Assembly: GCA_037179385.1 (NCBI GenBank)
Contig: CM074193.1
Coordinates: 43,925,082 to 43,989,081, forward strand
Origin: Holothuria scabra
Lineage: Eukaryota; Echinodermata; Holothuroidea; Aspidochirotida; Holothuriidae
Length of the DNA: 64,000 bases
Direction of reading: 5' to 3'
Shown here: piece by piece, positions 1 to 10,210 of the stretch
Numbering within the stretch: the stretch's first letter is position 1
How the letters are laid out: every line of letters begins with the position of its first letter
Program-made: the position numbers and the translations under genes
Notes under the pieces: model-generated
What the model saw: only the letters and a program-made list of their open reading frames with translations
Told to the model about the DNA's origin: nothing
Databases searched by the model: none

Positions 1-501
1 CTACCCCAGAGCAATGAAACCAATTGGATGAGCTAGTGAGTTCCTGAATTTGGGAAATCCTGTTAGCCACAAAAGTTTTCAATTGACAGGGTTCAGAATG
101 AATCCAACTCAAAACCACAGTGGAATCAGTCCAACACTTGTAACTAGTATTTGCTGGCAATCTCAAAGCTTCGATTACAAATTTCACCAACTTAGCACAC
201 AATAAAGCCCCCAAGAGTTCTAATTTAGGTAAGGTTTGCTTCTTCAATGGTGCTACCCTAGCCCTAGAAATCACCAAGCTCGTGAGATAAGTGCCCGACA
301 CCTCTGGGATTCTTAGGTACACGCAAGCTCCATACCCTCTCTCAGATGCATCTCCAAACCCATAAACTTCGATATTTTGATTAAGTTCTTCCACCCAGTA
401 TTAACATAGCAACGAGGAATGTGCCATTTCTGGATCAAACTCAGACCACCAACCCATCCCCACAATATTTTGGAGTAACTGGCAGGAATTTCATCATCCC
501 A
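1..501 (-). pseudogene. BEL/Pao connector and RNase H start, partial
   Basis: This continues the polymerase on the far side of the 502-1849 insertion. WDDEIP and IPRC are typical of the segment between reverse transcriptase and RNase H in Pao elements. A frameshift near 385-395 moves into the frame with YGFGDASERGYGACVYL, the RNase H start. RVAPLKK, LPKLELLGALL and WTDSTVVLSWI follow, and that last motif contains a catalytic aspartate. The frame is still open at the window edge, so more of the element lies beyond it. Confidence 0.88.
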
Positions 502-1849
502 CACTGTTAAAAATTTCTGTAAATTTACAGACTTTTTTTAACTTAAACTTTTTGTATTTTACTTTTAATAGAGATTTTCTGTATCTTTACAGACACTTTG
601 TATTGCTACAATAAAAAAAGGTTGTTTAACATGTATTTTCTGTTTATTTGAAAAACCATTTCTGTCTGCTTTTTTAACCAAATTTTCCTGCTTTGTAAAA
701 CTTTTTCTGTAAATTTACAGAAATTTTTACAGTATTTTGTATTTTTCTGATTTCACATAAATATACTGTCATTTAACAAACATTCATTTTGTTTTTAAGC
801 TGAAAAAGAAACAAAAATAAGCCCAAACAAACAAATAAGAAATAGCCAGAAAATTTTCAATATATAACATGCATCATTCTGCGAAGTTTCAGTTAAAAAA
901 GAAAACATTTTTGGCAAATTTATGGCCCTATTTGAAAATTAACTTACATTTATTATAAAAGCATACTTAGTTATTACGTTCTTAGTTATAAATATCATAC
1001 AACTGGTGTTTTGTCACACATTTTTAAGTAAAAAGAAATTGTAAGGCCCTAATTTCAGAGTACTGACAATTGGTATACTGATGTCAACTCATCGCCACAG
1101 GCGCTCATGCAATTCTTGATCGAATTGAAACGTTTCACAAATTTACTTGAAAGAGTCTGTAAATTTACCACTCTATGACGTATATCTCATTTTGCACAAA
1201 TGGGTGGAGCTTATTTTGTAGGCATTTTCCTAACAAAAGGATTGCTGTTGCTTTGAATAATATCTTTTTTGGCGTTTTTTAATCAGGAAGTGATAAACTT
1301 ATTGTTTACCTTGTCTGGAAATGTTTGCAACCAATGTATTTGCATTGTTTGTCATATTTATTTTAAAAACAATTATTATATTGTACAAAAAATGTGACTT
1401 TCCAATTACAAAGTTCCTAGAGATAGCAGTCTACCTGACAACAATATGACAACAAAGCATCCTCATTGTGTTTTGATTGAAAACAACTTCGTAACGACAC
1501 ATTACGTTGATAAGCAAATACCGGATCTACGTAATGGTGAAGTGTATGTTACGTAATAACATATGAAAAGAAAAAAAAGCGATATTATAATAAATATCAA
1601 AACGCCGAGAATGAAAACAGTAGGCTGTAAATTCACATAAAATTAAGGTAAAAAAAAAAACAGAACAATTCTGTAATTCGATTTTACAGTAGACATTTGT
1701 AAACTAATTTACATGCAAAAACTGTAAAGAAAAAACAAACACTTAATGTTTTTTCATGATTACAGTCTGGCTGTAAAAAAAACATTATTTGGTTGGAAAA
1801 AAAATTGCCATAAATATTATGTAAATTTACAGAGAAATTTTTAACAGTG
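502..1849. mobile_element. Non-autonomous CACTG-ended DNA transposon in the BEL element
   Basis: A 1,348-bp AT-rich element with terminal inverted repeats CACTGTTAAAAATTTCT...; the right end reads AGAAATTTTTAACAGTG. It is flanked by the dinucleotide CA (500-501 and 1850-1851), which fits a 2-bp target duplication. It interrupts BEL coding sequence that matches on both sides. Inside are repeated palindromes of the form CTGTAAATTTACAG (517-530, 707-720, partial near 1156 and 1821). No transposase-like frame is visible. CACT ends with a short duplication suggest EnSpm/CACTA, but without a transposase that is inference. Confidence 0.85.
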
Positions 1850-2949
1850 CATGAAATGCCCGCCTAGTGCCCATAAATCCTCAAACAATATCTTAATTGT
1901 CATTAGGAATGGATTAAGAAACCCCAATGGATCAAACATTCGAGCTGTGCAACTCAACACAATTCTCTTTGTAACGACTATGTCTGTCGGTACTTGAACC
2001 CCGTCATAAGAGAAACGATCCAGTTTTGCAAGCCATTTTAATCCAAGAATCTTCAACGATTGAACGTCGAAATACTTTGTTTGAAATTCTTGAAAAAATA
2101 TTTCAGACATTTCAACATGATTTGTAGTTAACTTAGCAAATGCCATGCCAGCTGATGTCATGATCTGGTCGCACTCTTTAAACAAAGCATAGCCTTCCTT
2201 AGCAGTGTCAGCCCCTGTCAACAAGTCGTCGCAATACAAATTTTCCTCTAGTTCTCTTTTTGCTGGAGAAGGAGGGAAATTTGAATTATGGTGTTTAATT
2301 GTGGCATTCAGAAGGAATGGGCTACTCTTGTTCCCAAAGGGTACTCTTATAAACCTCATTACTCGTATTTTACCATTGTGGTTCCAAAAAAATCTGTGTA
2401 CATCTTGATCTTCTTTTTAACTTTAATTTGAAGGAACGCTTTAGTAATATCGGCAGTGATGGCAACAGGCCACCTTCTAAATCTTATCAGAATCTCAACT
2501 AGATTACCCAATAGGCAAGGACCAGCTTCCAAGCAATCATTCAGTGACAAATTATTAAACCCCTTGGCCGACGCATCAAACACAGGACGTACTTTAGTGG
2601 TTAAACTCGACTCTCTGACCACTGGTCTATGGGGCAGATAAAACACTGTATTAGAAGTACATAATTCATTTGTTGGAACCTCTTCAATTATACCCTCCCG
2701 TTCCATATCTGACAATGCCTTATCATACGCTTCGGTTAACTCAATGTTTCTAGCCAACTTTTTTGAAAGGGCTCCAAGCCTCCTTTTGGCAAGCTTCTCA
2801 TTATTTAACAACCTAGATGCTACGTACTCATTCTTCCAAGTTAGTGAAACTTCGTAACGGCCTTCCCCATCTACGTACTTTACAGAATTTTCAAAATGCT
2901 GCCATACGGGGTCAACATGCTTCACTTCAGTTTCATTTCGCCTTTCCAA
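1850..2949 (-). pseudogene. BEL/Pao reverse transcriptase, frameshifted and interrupted
   Basis: RNA-dependent DNA polymerase of the retroelement. The first frame (2359-2949) carries VRPVFDASAKG, LSLNDCLEAGP and ADITKAFLQI, the last holding the motif A aspartate. A frameshift in an A/T-rich run near 2400-2420 leads into the second frame (1850-2359). That frame has VPFGNKSSPF and the YxDD catalytic box as YCDD at about 2225-2236, then LTGADT. The usual residue at the second position is V, so C is a mild variant. The frame then runs into FLMTIKILFEDLW and is cut by the DNA transposon at 1849. Confidence 0.92.
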
Positions 2950-3461
2950 GACCCACTAACTACCCACCCGAACTTTGTCTCCTGAGCGACAGGGCCTCCG
3001 TCTAACCTAATTAGACCCCGTTCCATGAAGTTCCAATAGAAGTCTTGACCAATTAAGACATCTATCGTGACGTCTCTGTTTGTACCATAATCGTCGGCAA
3101 ACTCCAAATTTCCGAAAGCCCTTAAAAATTCACAAGGAACTTTCGATCTACGTATCGGTTTGCAGATCACTGGTACTTCAACTGCGGTTAGAGGTTCTGT
3201 AGCACTGTTCCCATTCAGACCTTTGCCAGTACTCTGTAACCCCAACCTATAGACATCACGTAACTTGCACCCACTAGTTTTGTTACCACCAAAGACCGCG
3301 TATGCTAGAGGCTGGGCTCTGACCCACTCGGGCCTTACTCTATTGACTAAATCATTTGTGACGTAAGACCTATCCGACCCACTGTCGAATAACAGAGTAG
3401 TTTCTACCATACCATGCCTACCAACAACCATTACTTTGGCAGTCTGTAAAACAGTAGTCAA
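2950..3461 (-). pseudogene. BEL/Pao aspartic protease region
   Basis: This is a retropepsin-like domain (DUF1758 type) that would cut the Gag-Pol polyprotein. The catalytic box is visible as LLFDSGSDRSYV, with DSGS at about 3375-3386. Further on come GQDFYWNF and a GWVVSG motif, which in this family mark the C-terminal end of the protease region. The frame ends in a frameshift at 2922-2949, where it overlaps the start of the reverse transcriptase frame; an intact element would read on without a break. A real but inactive domain. Confidence 0.88.
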
Positions 3462-3469
3462 GTGCTCAC

Positions 3470-4792
3470 CAGTACATGCTACCCCAACATGAGCCGTATT
3501 CCCAGTACTTCAGCTGACCGCTCGTCCTGGACACTAGGAGAAGCACCCGACACTTCCTCTGCACTAGTAGAGAACTCCTTTCTAGCAGGTTGGGACCTTT
3601 CCGATGCAGCACGTATTAAACTATGATGCCGTTTTCCACATTTTCCACACCTTGAAGAACATCCACGGGCAATATGACCTTTACCCAAACAACAGTAGCA
3701 CAAATAATGAGACCTTAATTTGTTTTTACGTTCATTGATGCTCAGTTTAGTTAAATCACGACATTTCGAAGTAGGATGTTTCCGATTACATATGTCACAC
3801 GTAGACTTATTATTATTTGCAACTTTAACGGTTGTCTGAAGGGCCATCGCGGATGAAAACTTGTTCTCCAAACTATCTGCACTAAATTCACTTTTAGACC
3901 CCATAGTATCTTTGAAAGTGTCTGACCTTTCCCGCCTCTGAATCTCCTTTTGTAAAAAAGGTCATTAGAAATCCTAGGTTGCTTTCCTTCCCTTCACCGG
4001 TTCGAGACCACTCTAAGCGAATATCCTCCGGCAGACGTGACAATATCAAAGGTGTTAAAAATAGCCCATACGTTTTATCATCAACTCAAGTGTCTCTAAC
4101 CTTCTGATGCGAACATTTAAGTCATCCCTTAATTTCCACAACTCCGCCACGGTACATTCGGGAGAAATTGGAATAGATCTATTCAAAAGGGCTTGGATAT
4201 GGGCGAATCGGATCCTTTCCTTCCTTCCATATCTCTCTCTTTAAGTATGTCACATGCAACGTGGTAGTGAGAATCCGTCAAAGTCAGTCCCTGAATTGAA
4301 AGTAGGGCGTCTCCCTCTAATAAAGACTGCAGATAGGTAAACTTGTTGATAACTGGGATGATAGATTTATCAACGATTGCAATGAACTTGTACCAAAATG
4401 ACTGCCAGGTTGTAATATCACCGCTAAATTTTGGCAGTTCAAGCTTAGGCAAACGGGTTGACGATAAGGAACTCCCTGAGGATGCGGACGATCCTGAACT
4501 AGACTTAAGTTGTCCCTTAACACGCACAGCTTCTAGCTTACAGGCTAAAGCTTTGTTACGAACAGTACTTGCCTGTGATATTTCTTCTTCCAAGTCCTTT
4601 TCATCCGATATTAGTTCTTGGATTTGCTCCTGAATGTCATCTAAGGCCTTTAAGCGTTTGTCAAATTCTTCTAGTCTGACGTCGATTTCATCTGCAGTCA
4701 CGCCCTTCACTTACAACAGGTTATTTAAACATGTCTGCTTCACGTGTTAGCCATCCTCTAGCTGCCGTTCTGGACTTTTTTAGCTTTTCCAT
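3470..4792 (-). pseudogene. BEL/Pao gag, broken
   Basis: Gag packages the retroelement RNA. Translation should start at the ATG at 4792, just after the primer binding site, where a 23-residue stretch (MEKLKKSRTA...) looks like a BEL gag start. It hits a TAA and shifts frame near 4720. The frame at 4183-4710 then carries a glutamate-rich coiled-coil-like stretch, a serine-rich linker and a DUF1759-like segment around LPKLELPKFSGD. The frame at 3479-3904 carries zinc knuckles, CX2CX3HX4C then CX2CX4HX4C, followed by a third Cys/His cluster. The piece between 3905 and 4182 is gag-like but frameshifted. A further shift near 3470-3520 separates gag from protease. Confidence 0.85.
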
Positions 4793-4835
4793 TCTCATTC
4801 AGCTACCTTAGTCGTGTTTTTTCTTTTTTCTTTTT

Positions 4836-4853
4836 TCCCGGGTTTCGGCACCA
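4836..4853 (-). other. Primer binding site, complementary to the tRNA-Phe 3' end
   Basis: The minus strand reads TGGTGCCGAAACCCGGGA directly after the LTR. Its complement, TCCCGGGTTTCGGCACCA, ends in CCA and agrees with the 3' end of animal cytosolic tRNA-Phe as I recall it, whose acceptor stem begins GCCGAAA. This fixes the LTR edge and the direction of the element. The tRNA assignment is from memory of the conserved tRNA. Confidence 0.8.
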
Positions 4854-4855
4854 AA

Positions 4856-5251
4856 TGTCGAAACTCAAAACTCAAACTCGGACTTGAACAAAAACGAACG
4901 TAACAGAAGAAACAAAATAAGGAAACACACAACCTTCTCCGGTAAGCGCTACTTGGCAAGTGCCGCCCGATCTTTCTTTATTGCTATTGCACGTGCCAAA
5001 ACAATACAACAATACAAGCTACAGAAACAGTCTAAATACCAAATACAAAGAATTACACATAACCTAAATTTGCAACACAATTCGGAAGAACGAAAGGCAT
5101 GCGTTACTGTAGGTCTGAAGCGGAATCTATAACACACACGATTGAAGTGAATTGCGCACCTTTCAGTAGGAACCGTTGTACAAGTGTTACAGGTGCTCTG
5201 TTTAGTCGACACAGTAGATTTGGACTTATGACCCAGAATGTGGGGAGGTGG
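4856..5251 (-). repeat. BEL/Pao 5' LTR (outer boundary approximate)
   Basis: The inner edge is well set. On the minus strand the LTR ends in CA, followed by two T residues and the primer binding site. The outer edge is placed where the minus strand reads TGCCACCTCC, giving a TG...CA unit of about 396 bp; this is a guess, because the partner LTR lies outside the window. A poly(A) signal (AATAAA on the minus strand) sits at 4977-4982, as expected for the R region. The open frame across the LTR has no recognisable protein and is taken as chance. Confidence 0.7.
4977..4982 (-). promoter_or_regulatory. Poly(A) signal in the BEL LTR
   Basis: AATAAA on the minus strand (TTTATT on the plus strand), about 120 bp before the inner LTR end. 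It would define the R/U5 part of the retroelement transcript. Confidence 0.55.
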
Positions 5252-5304
5252 CAAATTGCCGTATATCGCAAAAATCCGTGATGAATTATTAAATACGACC
5301 CGGG

Positions 5305-7405
5305 CAGTGGTGTAGCTACTGGGGGCAGGGGGGCAAGTTGCCCCCCCCCCCCCCGGAAAATGATTTGGGGAAATTTGATGAAATTGGGGAAATTTGATGA
5401 ATTTTCTTACTCTAACAAAAATTTCTCAAAATTTTTGTTAGAATAAAAATTCTGAGACATTTCTCATACATAATTCGTATTTTCATGCAACAAATTAACC
5501 CAGATTTGAGATTTCGTCACTGTCACATGAACTGGCCCCACAGAAATGTCCTCGCCGCGTAGCAGATTGAATGTTCTCTTGTATATGCGCGGTTTTTACG
5601 ATCAGTGCATTTCAGTGCACATGAAGCTGTTATTCAGGAATTTAACAACAGCTGATACAGTACAACTAACACTGAAAGGCTGTAAACCCGAACTTATCCC
5701 CTTGCACACAGTCTCTGCATTGTACACTTTGAGAAATCAGTAAAAGGATGTGAAAACTGACAAGTCACTAACGTAGCCCCCCACCCACCCACCCACCCAC
5801 CCCCCCTAGTTCATTATATTGTCCCGCAAGGTAGTAGTAGCTCCACCGATTTTACTCTGTGTACATAACGATGGATGGGACTGAAACAATCCATGGCCAA
5901 CGATTAACTTAAAGTTAGTCTTGAAACTAGAATGAACAGGATCCATTGGCATACTTAGATTTTGTTACTTAGCCTAATTCCTGGAGGCTTACAGGCTAGT
6001 TCGGGAAAAAAGCTTTCTGCTCACTTGGGGTGTAACAATAAACGGGTCCATGAGTACCTTGTAGCCTTCTTCACTTAACAGACTGCTCTTCTAACAGGAT
6101 ATCCTGTTTGATCGAGCCACTATTAGACCTTTTTAGTGGCGTACGAAGGGGGGGGGGGGGCCATTGGGGCTATGCCCCCCTCACAGATGCCATTTTTTCT
6201 TTGTTATTAAAAATAAGTAGTTAAACTTTAGTAACACAGATTTTAATTCAAAAGACAGCATATGTAGCACCAGGTTGCATATAAGGACACCCAATTTTTC
6301 AAAAATTTTCAAAGGAGAAGGATTGTCTCTGCAAGTACGTCCCTCAGTGATGCCAACATTTTAATTCCTACAAGTAGGTAAATTCTGTAAAATTCCAATT
6401 TTAACTTTAAAAGGTAGACTCTGTTTCCCACTGGTGGCATCGATCAAAATAAAGACTACATGTTTAGATTCTCTTTACAAGAATGAAGAAGCTATTTTTG
6501 ACCATCTGAGGGGTCTGATTTTTCGAAATTTTTTTACCCCTCGCGCCAACTAATGGTGGCGTTTCGCTCAGGCAAAATTACATTTTTGGGTTAGATTACC
6601 CCTTAACTTTCTTTGCAGTTTGCGAACATATTTTGAAGGAAGGATTTTATTTGCAAACGACAAAAGAAGGTAGTGACTGGGTAGATTATTCGTATAAGTC
6701 TGGAAAATGCTATTTCCGGCCATCTGAGGGGTCTAATTTTTCGAAATTTTCTCTACGCTCCGCGCCAACCAATGCTGGCGCTCCGCTTGGATAATCTTTA
6801 TGACAAAATAACGTTTTGTGGCCAAGAAATACCACAAATCCTATACCGATCAATGCTCTTTTATTTTGACTCCTAAAAGTGTGCCAATTTAATGACAAGT
6901 TTTACTTCGCAAGGTAGCAAAAATGGCATTAGAATGCATGTAAAGACACGAAAGTTACAGTTTTATCCTCATGAACCACCACTATTCAACTTCTACACTG
7001 TTCCAATCAAAGTCGAAAATCTTGCTCCATTTTGCATCTAGACTCCTTGAAAACGTCAAATAATTTCGGGACACCCCGCCCCTTAGACCATACTGCATGC
7101 CCCCCCCCCCCCCCCCCTTCAGAGAAATCCTGGGTACGCCACTGTGTTAATACATACAAATAAACCAGATATTGTTGACCAAAATGATATACTAATATAC
7201 TAGAGCTGTTATTTCCAATTGCTCTATGTTATACTTTAAGATTACAAATGCAGGTAATATTACATAATGACATGGTAATGATGTTATACTTGTAAATGTG
7301 CATTTTTTACATGAAATACATACACATTGACCGGGAAAAATTTTGGGGAAATTTCATACCTTTGCCCCCTCCCCCCTGGAAAAAAAATCCTAGGCTACGC
7401 CACTG
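5305..7405. mobile_element. hAT-type element with perfect 8-bp target duplication
   Basis: The left end is CAGTGGTGTAGCTACTGG and the right end, reverse complemented, is CAGTGGCGTAGCCTAGG. The 8-bp sequence GACCCGGG flanks it on both sides (5297-5304 and 7406-7413). Eight-base duplications and CAG...CTG ends are the hallmark of hAT transposons. Each end is followed by a poly-C/G tract and purine-rich sequence. No transposase frame is visible, so it is non-autonomous. A second hAT-like element is nested at about 6134-7144. Confidence 0.88.
6134..7144. mobile_element. Nested hAT-like element with recurrent hairpin modules
   Basis: The left end reads AGTGGCGTACGAAG followed by poly-G; the right end, reverse complemented, reads CAGTGGCGTACCCAGG. 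No matching 8-bp duplication is visible, so the exact partner ends are less sure. The interior has two copies (about 6480-6600 and 6700-6810) of a module with CATCTGAGGGGTC, a short T/A-rich stretch, then a GCGCCAAC...GTTGGCGC-like hairpin and GCTCCGC. Close relatives occur at 9180-10142, 11125-11690, 28020-28955 and 58050-58935. Confidence 0.75.
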
Positions 7406-7689
7406 GACCCGGGGTTTTGATTTACTATCAGCAAGTTTCTAAATGTGCCAGAATTTCACATCAGTCTTTCCCAGAATCTAGAACTATTTTCAGGTCAGAG
7501 TTTATACCAAAATTTATCCCCGTTGAATTCGCGCTAGTAGGATTACAAAGTATGATGTGAAAATTTTGAAAATGGCTTTTAGCAGGATTTTCCACCGATC
7601 GAATGAAAAATATGTATTTTCTCCGAAAGCGTTTATTTCCCGACCGATTATCCCCCGAGCTAACTAAACATGCAAACTGTGAAAATATG

Positions 7690-8057
7690 CACTCTAAAAT
7701 CAAAAGAGTGAACTTAGTCGCTCTTTGATGGAGTGAAATGTGTGAATTCACTCCATTAGAGTAATAATTCACTCCAAGAAGATTGAAATTCACTCCAAAT
7801 TCACTCCAAAAAGAGTGAGCTTCCCTTAAAACGAGCGAAGTTTCACTCTTGATGGAGTGCCCACAGTGATCCTCTTATAAAAGAGTGATCATTGCAGGCA
7901 CTTGTGGAAGAGTGAATTTCCCTCTTTCCCTAGTGAACTTCACTCTTTTTGGAGTAAATCTCACACTTCTTGAAGTGAATTATCAATCTAATGGAGTGAA
8001 TTTAAACTTTTCACTCTATCAAAGAGTGACTAAGTTCACTCTTTTGATTTTAGAGTG
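7690..8057. mobile_element. Palindromic miniature element, CACTCTAAAA ends, TG duplication
   Basis: A 368-bp element. The left end is CACTCTAAAATCAAAAGAGT and the right end is its near-perfect inverse. It is flanked by TG on both sides (7688-7689 and 8058-8059). The interior is almost wholly made of the words AGAGTGAA, GGAGTGAA and their inverses, so each half can fold on itself and on the other half. No coding capacity. A diverged second copy lies at 50062-50388 and a fragment near 55700-55812. Confidence 0.88.
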
Positions 8058-8669
8058 TGTTCTATCATCTATGATGAAACTTCGTTCTAAAGGACCCCTC
8101 GACAATTCGTATCCCTCTCTTTGCTCCATTCTTTTGCATGATGTATACGGGATTGTCGGTTGATCTGTGCTCTGCATACGAAACCCGTCAAACTGAGCTT
8201 CCCCAATGATTTCACCATATAAGACTATGAGCAGGTTGAGTAACATCGTTTCAAAATTGCGCCACCCTGCTAGGACTTGAAGTATCTAGTGTGTACTAGA
8301 TATGATACCGGTTATCACCCCATAAGTATAAGAAAATCAAAGAAATACAAAGTTTGTTACTTGAGTAGTACAGGAATGACATAACAAACTAGAAATGTGG
8401 TTACGAAAATCGTAACCACTTACTGCCCATGATTGTTTCTGTGTCAACGTACTTTGGTACGTACTAATGCTTAGAATATCTTCCTTTCACGTTTGTTCGC
8501 CGATGTGATATACCTAAATATAATCACTTCAGTACTGTTCTGGTTGCTTGTTGCAAATATCAATCCTTCGTTGCTTTCGACTCGCAATCTCGTGATACAC
8601 GTGAATGATGCAGGACTGCACTATTTCCCATAACGGTTATCAGGCTAGTTGAAGAATCACCAACAAGGC
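8058..8669. other. Anonymous spacer with a fragment shared with 13120-13200
   Basis: No gene recognised. At 8330-8400 the words AAAGAAATACAAAG, GAGTAGTACA and AATGACATAACAAA match the interior of the TTAA element at 12893-13337, so this is probably a decayed relative. Confidence 0.4.
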
Positions 8670-10210
8670 CAGGCGCGGATCCAAGGGGGCGCGGGGAAGG
8701 GGCATTTACGGCCTCACCCCCCCCCCCCCTTTCGTCACATCAACAATAACTAAAACACTAAAGTAAGCATAATGCTTATCTTCGAGAATATTCAAGGGGG
8801 CTATTTCAGGCTCATCCTTTCCCTCACAACACAAATCCAAATACATGAACCTCGTATGATATTCAGTCCAGGTGAATAATCAAAAGGGAGGGGCCCATCC
8901 CTTAGTCTCCTTCCCCGACCGGCATAGACGTACGAGACAGGGACAGGGAGCGGAGGGTGTTCAGTTGTGGTGAGAAATAGTTTGTCATTTATCACACAAG
9001 GTATGCTAGGGGTAAAGTAATTAACAGACATGAGTTCGAGTAGTCACAGTGACCCTTTCATCAATTCAGCGGATCTTTAATTCAGCCAAGGGTCACAATA
9101 GAGAAGCATTAGCGTATTTTCGATTCCGTTGTTAAGTTTCCTCGAAGCGAATCAAGACCATTTAATATAATAGTGGTAGATTCTTTTAAAAAGCATGAAA
9201 ACGCAATTTTCGGCAATCTGAGGGGTCGCGATCATTTTCCATATTTTCTCCACGTTCCGCCCAAACTAATTGTAACGCTCCGCTTAGATAGTCTTTCGGG
9301 GAAAAGTTACATTTTTCGGGTCAAATTCTTTTTTTTAATCACTTTCTAATTACTTTGCAGTTTGCGAACTTATTTTGAAGTGAGCATTTTATTAAGCGAA
9401 GATAGCGACTGCTTAGATTCTTCGTATGAGTCTGCTATTTCGGGCCATCTGAGGGTCTGATTTTTCAAAATTTTCTCTACGCACCCGCGCCAACCAGTGA
9501 TTGCGCTCCGCGTAGATAATCTTTATGACAGAAAAACGTTTTGACGACAAGAAAAAGCCGCAAACTAAAAACTCCCTTTCGCCTTTACCGGTCGATGCTC
9601 TTTATTTTGAAACCTTAAAGTGTGCAAATTTAATGACAGGTTTTACTTCAAAAGGTAGCGTAAATTTAAATGGAATGAGAATCCATGTAAAGACGCAGAA
9701 GTTTCAGTTTTATCCCCACACTCTAAAAAATATTTAAACGATTTTGTTTAAAAATTAGGATACTCACGAAGACGAGTATTTCTACTCGAAATAAGTGAGT
9801 ACTTCAACTGAATTTGTGCAAAATTTTACACAAATTGCTGAATTTGTGCAAAATTTTACACAAATTGAGTTTAAGTACTCACTTATTTCGAGTAGAAATA
9901 CTCATTTTTGTGAGTATCCTAATTTTTAAACAAAATCGTTTAAATATTTTTTAGAGTACATGAACCACCACAATTCAACTTTAAACACTATTCCCGTCCA
10001 AGTCCAAAAAATATTGCACCATTGTGCATCTAGGCTCCTTGAAAACGCCAAAAATTTAGACCCCTCCCACAGGCCGGCAATCGTTGAACGCACTGCATGC
10101 CCCCTTCAGACAGCAGACAGAGAAATCCTGCGTACGCCACTGGTACGTCCCCATTACCCAATTTCTTTAAGTTCAGCCTCCCCTTTTGGAAATGTCTGGA
10201 TCCACGCCTG
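8670..10210. mobile_element. Composite DNA transposon, CAGGCGCGGATCC ends
   Basis: The left end is CAGGCGCGGATCCA, with a poly-C tract at about 8718-8731; the right end TGGATCCACGCCTG is its inverse at 10197-10210. No clear target duplication is seen. From about 9180 to 10142 the interior matches the 6134-7144 element, including the terminal TGCGTACGCCACTG, so an element is nested or fused here. A diverged inverted copy of the left end occurs at 17941-18012. Non-coding apart from short chance frames. Confidence 0.65.
9719..9958. mobile_element. 240-bp near-perfect palindromic miniature element, CA duplication
   Basis: The two arms are inverse copies over nearly the full length, with few mismatches. 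The ends are CACTCTAAAAAATATTTAAA. The centre has two tandem copies of ATTTGTGCAAAATTTTACAC. CA flanks it on both sides (9717-9718 and 9959-9960). The related element at 6961-6980 has the same flanks without the insertion and only one CA. That paralogous empty site confirms both the insertion and its 2-bp duplication. Confidence 0.93.

Larger units (their letters stand above)
1..5251 (-). mobile_element. Decayed BEL/Pao LTR retrotransposon, cut by the left window edge
   Basis: Read on the minus strand, the order is LTR, primer binding site, gag with a DUF1759-like region and zinc knuckles, retropepsin-like protease, reverse transcriptase, a Pao-type connector and RNase H. That is the layout of BEL/Pao elements. 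Integrase and the second LTR would lie beyond position 1. The coding region is broken by an early gag stop plus frameshift near 4715-4725 and by further frameshifts near 3470-3520, 2925-2950, 2400-2420 and 385-395. A DNA transposon (502-1849) also splits it. This copy cannot encode its polyprotein; the family may still be active elsewhere. The high-coordinate LTR boundary is an estimate. Confidence 0.93.

Noticed and set aside
4949..5254. 101-residue minus-strand open frame in the BEL LTR
   Set aside because: It lies wholly in the LTR and matches no known accessory protein; LTRs often contain chance frames.
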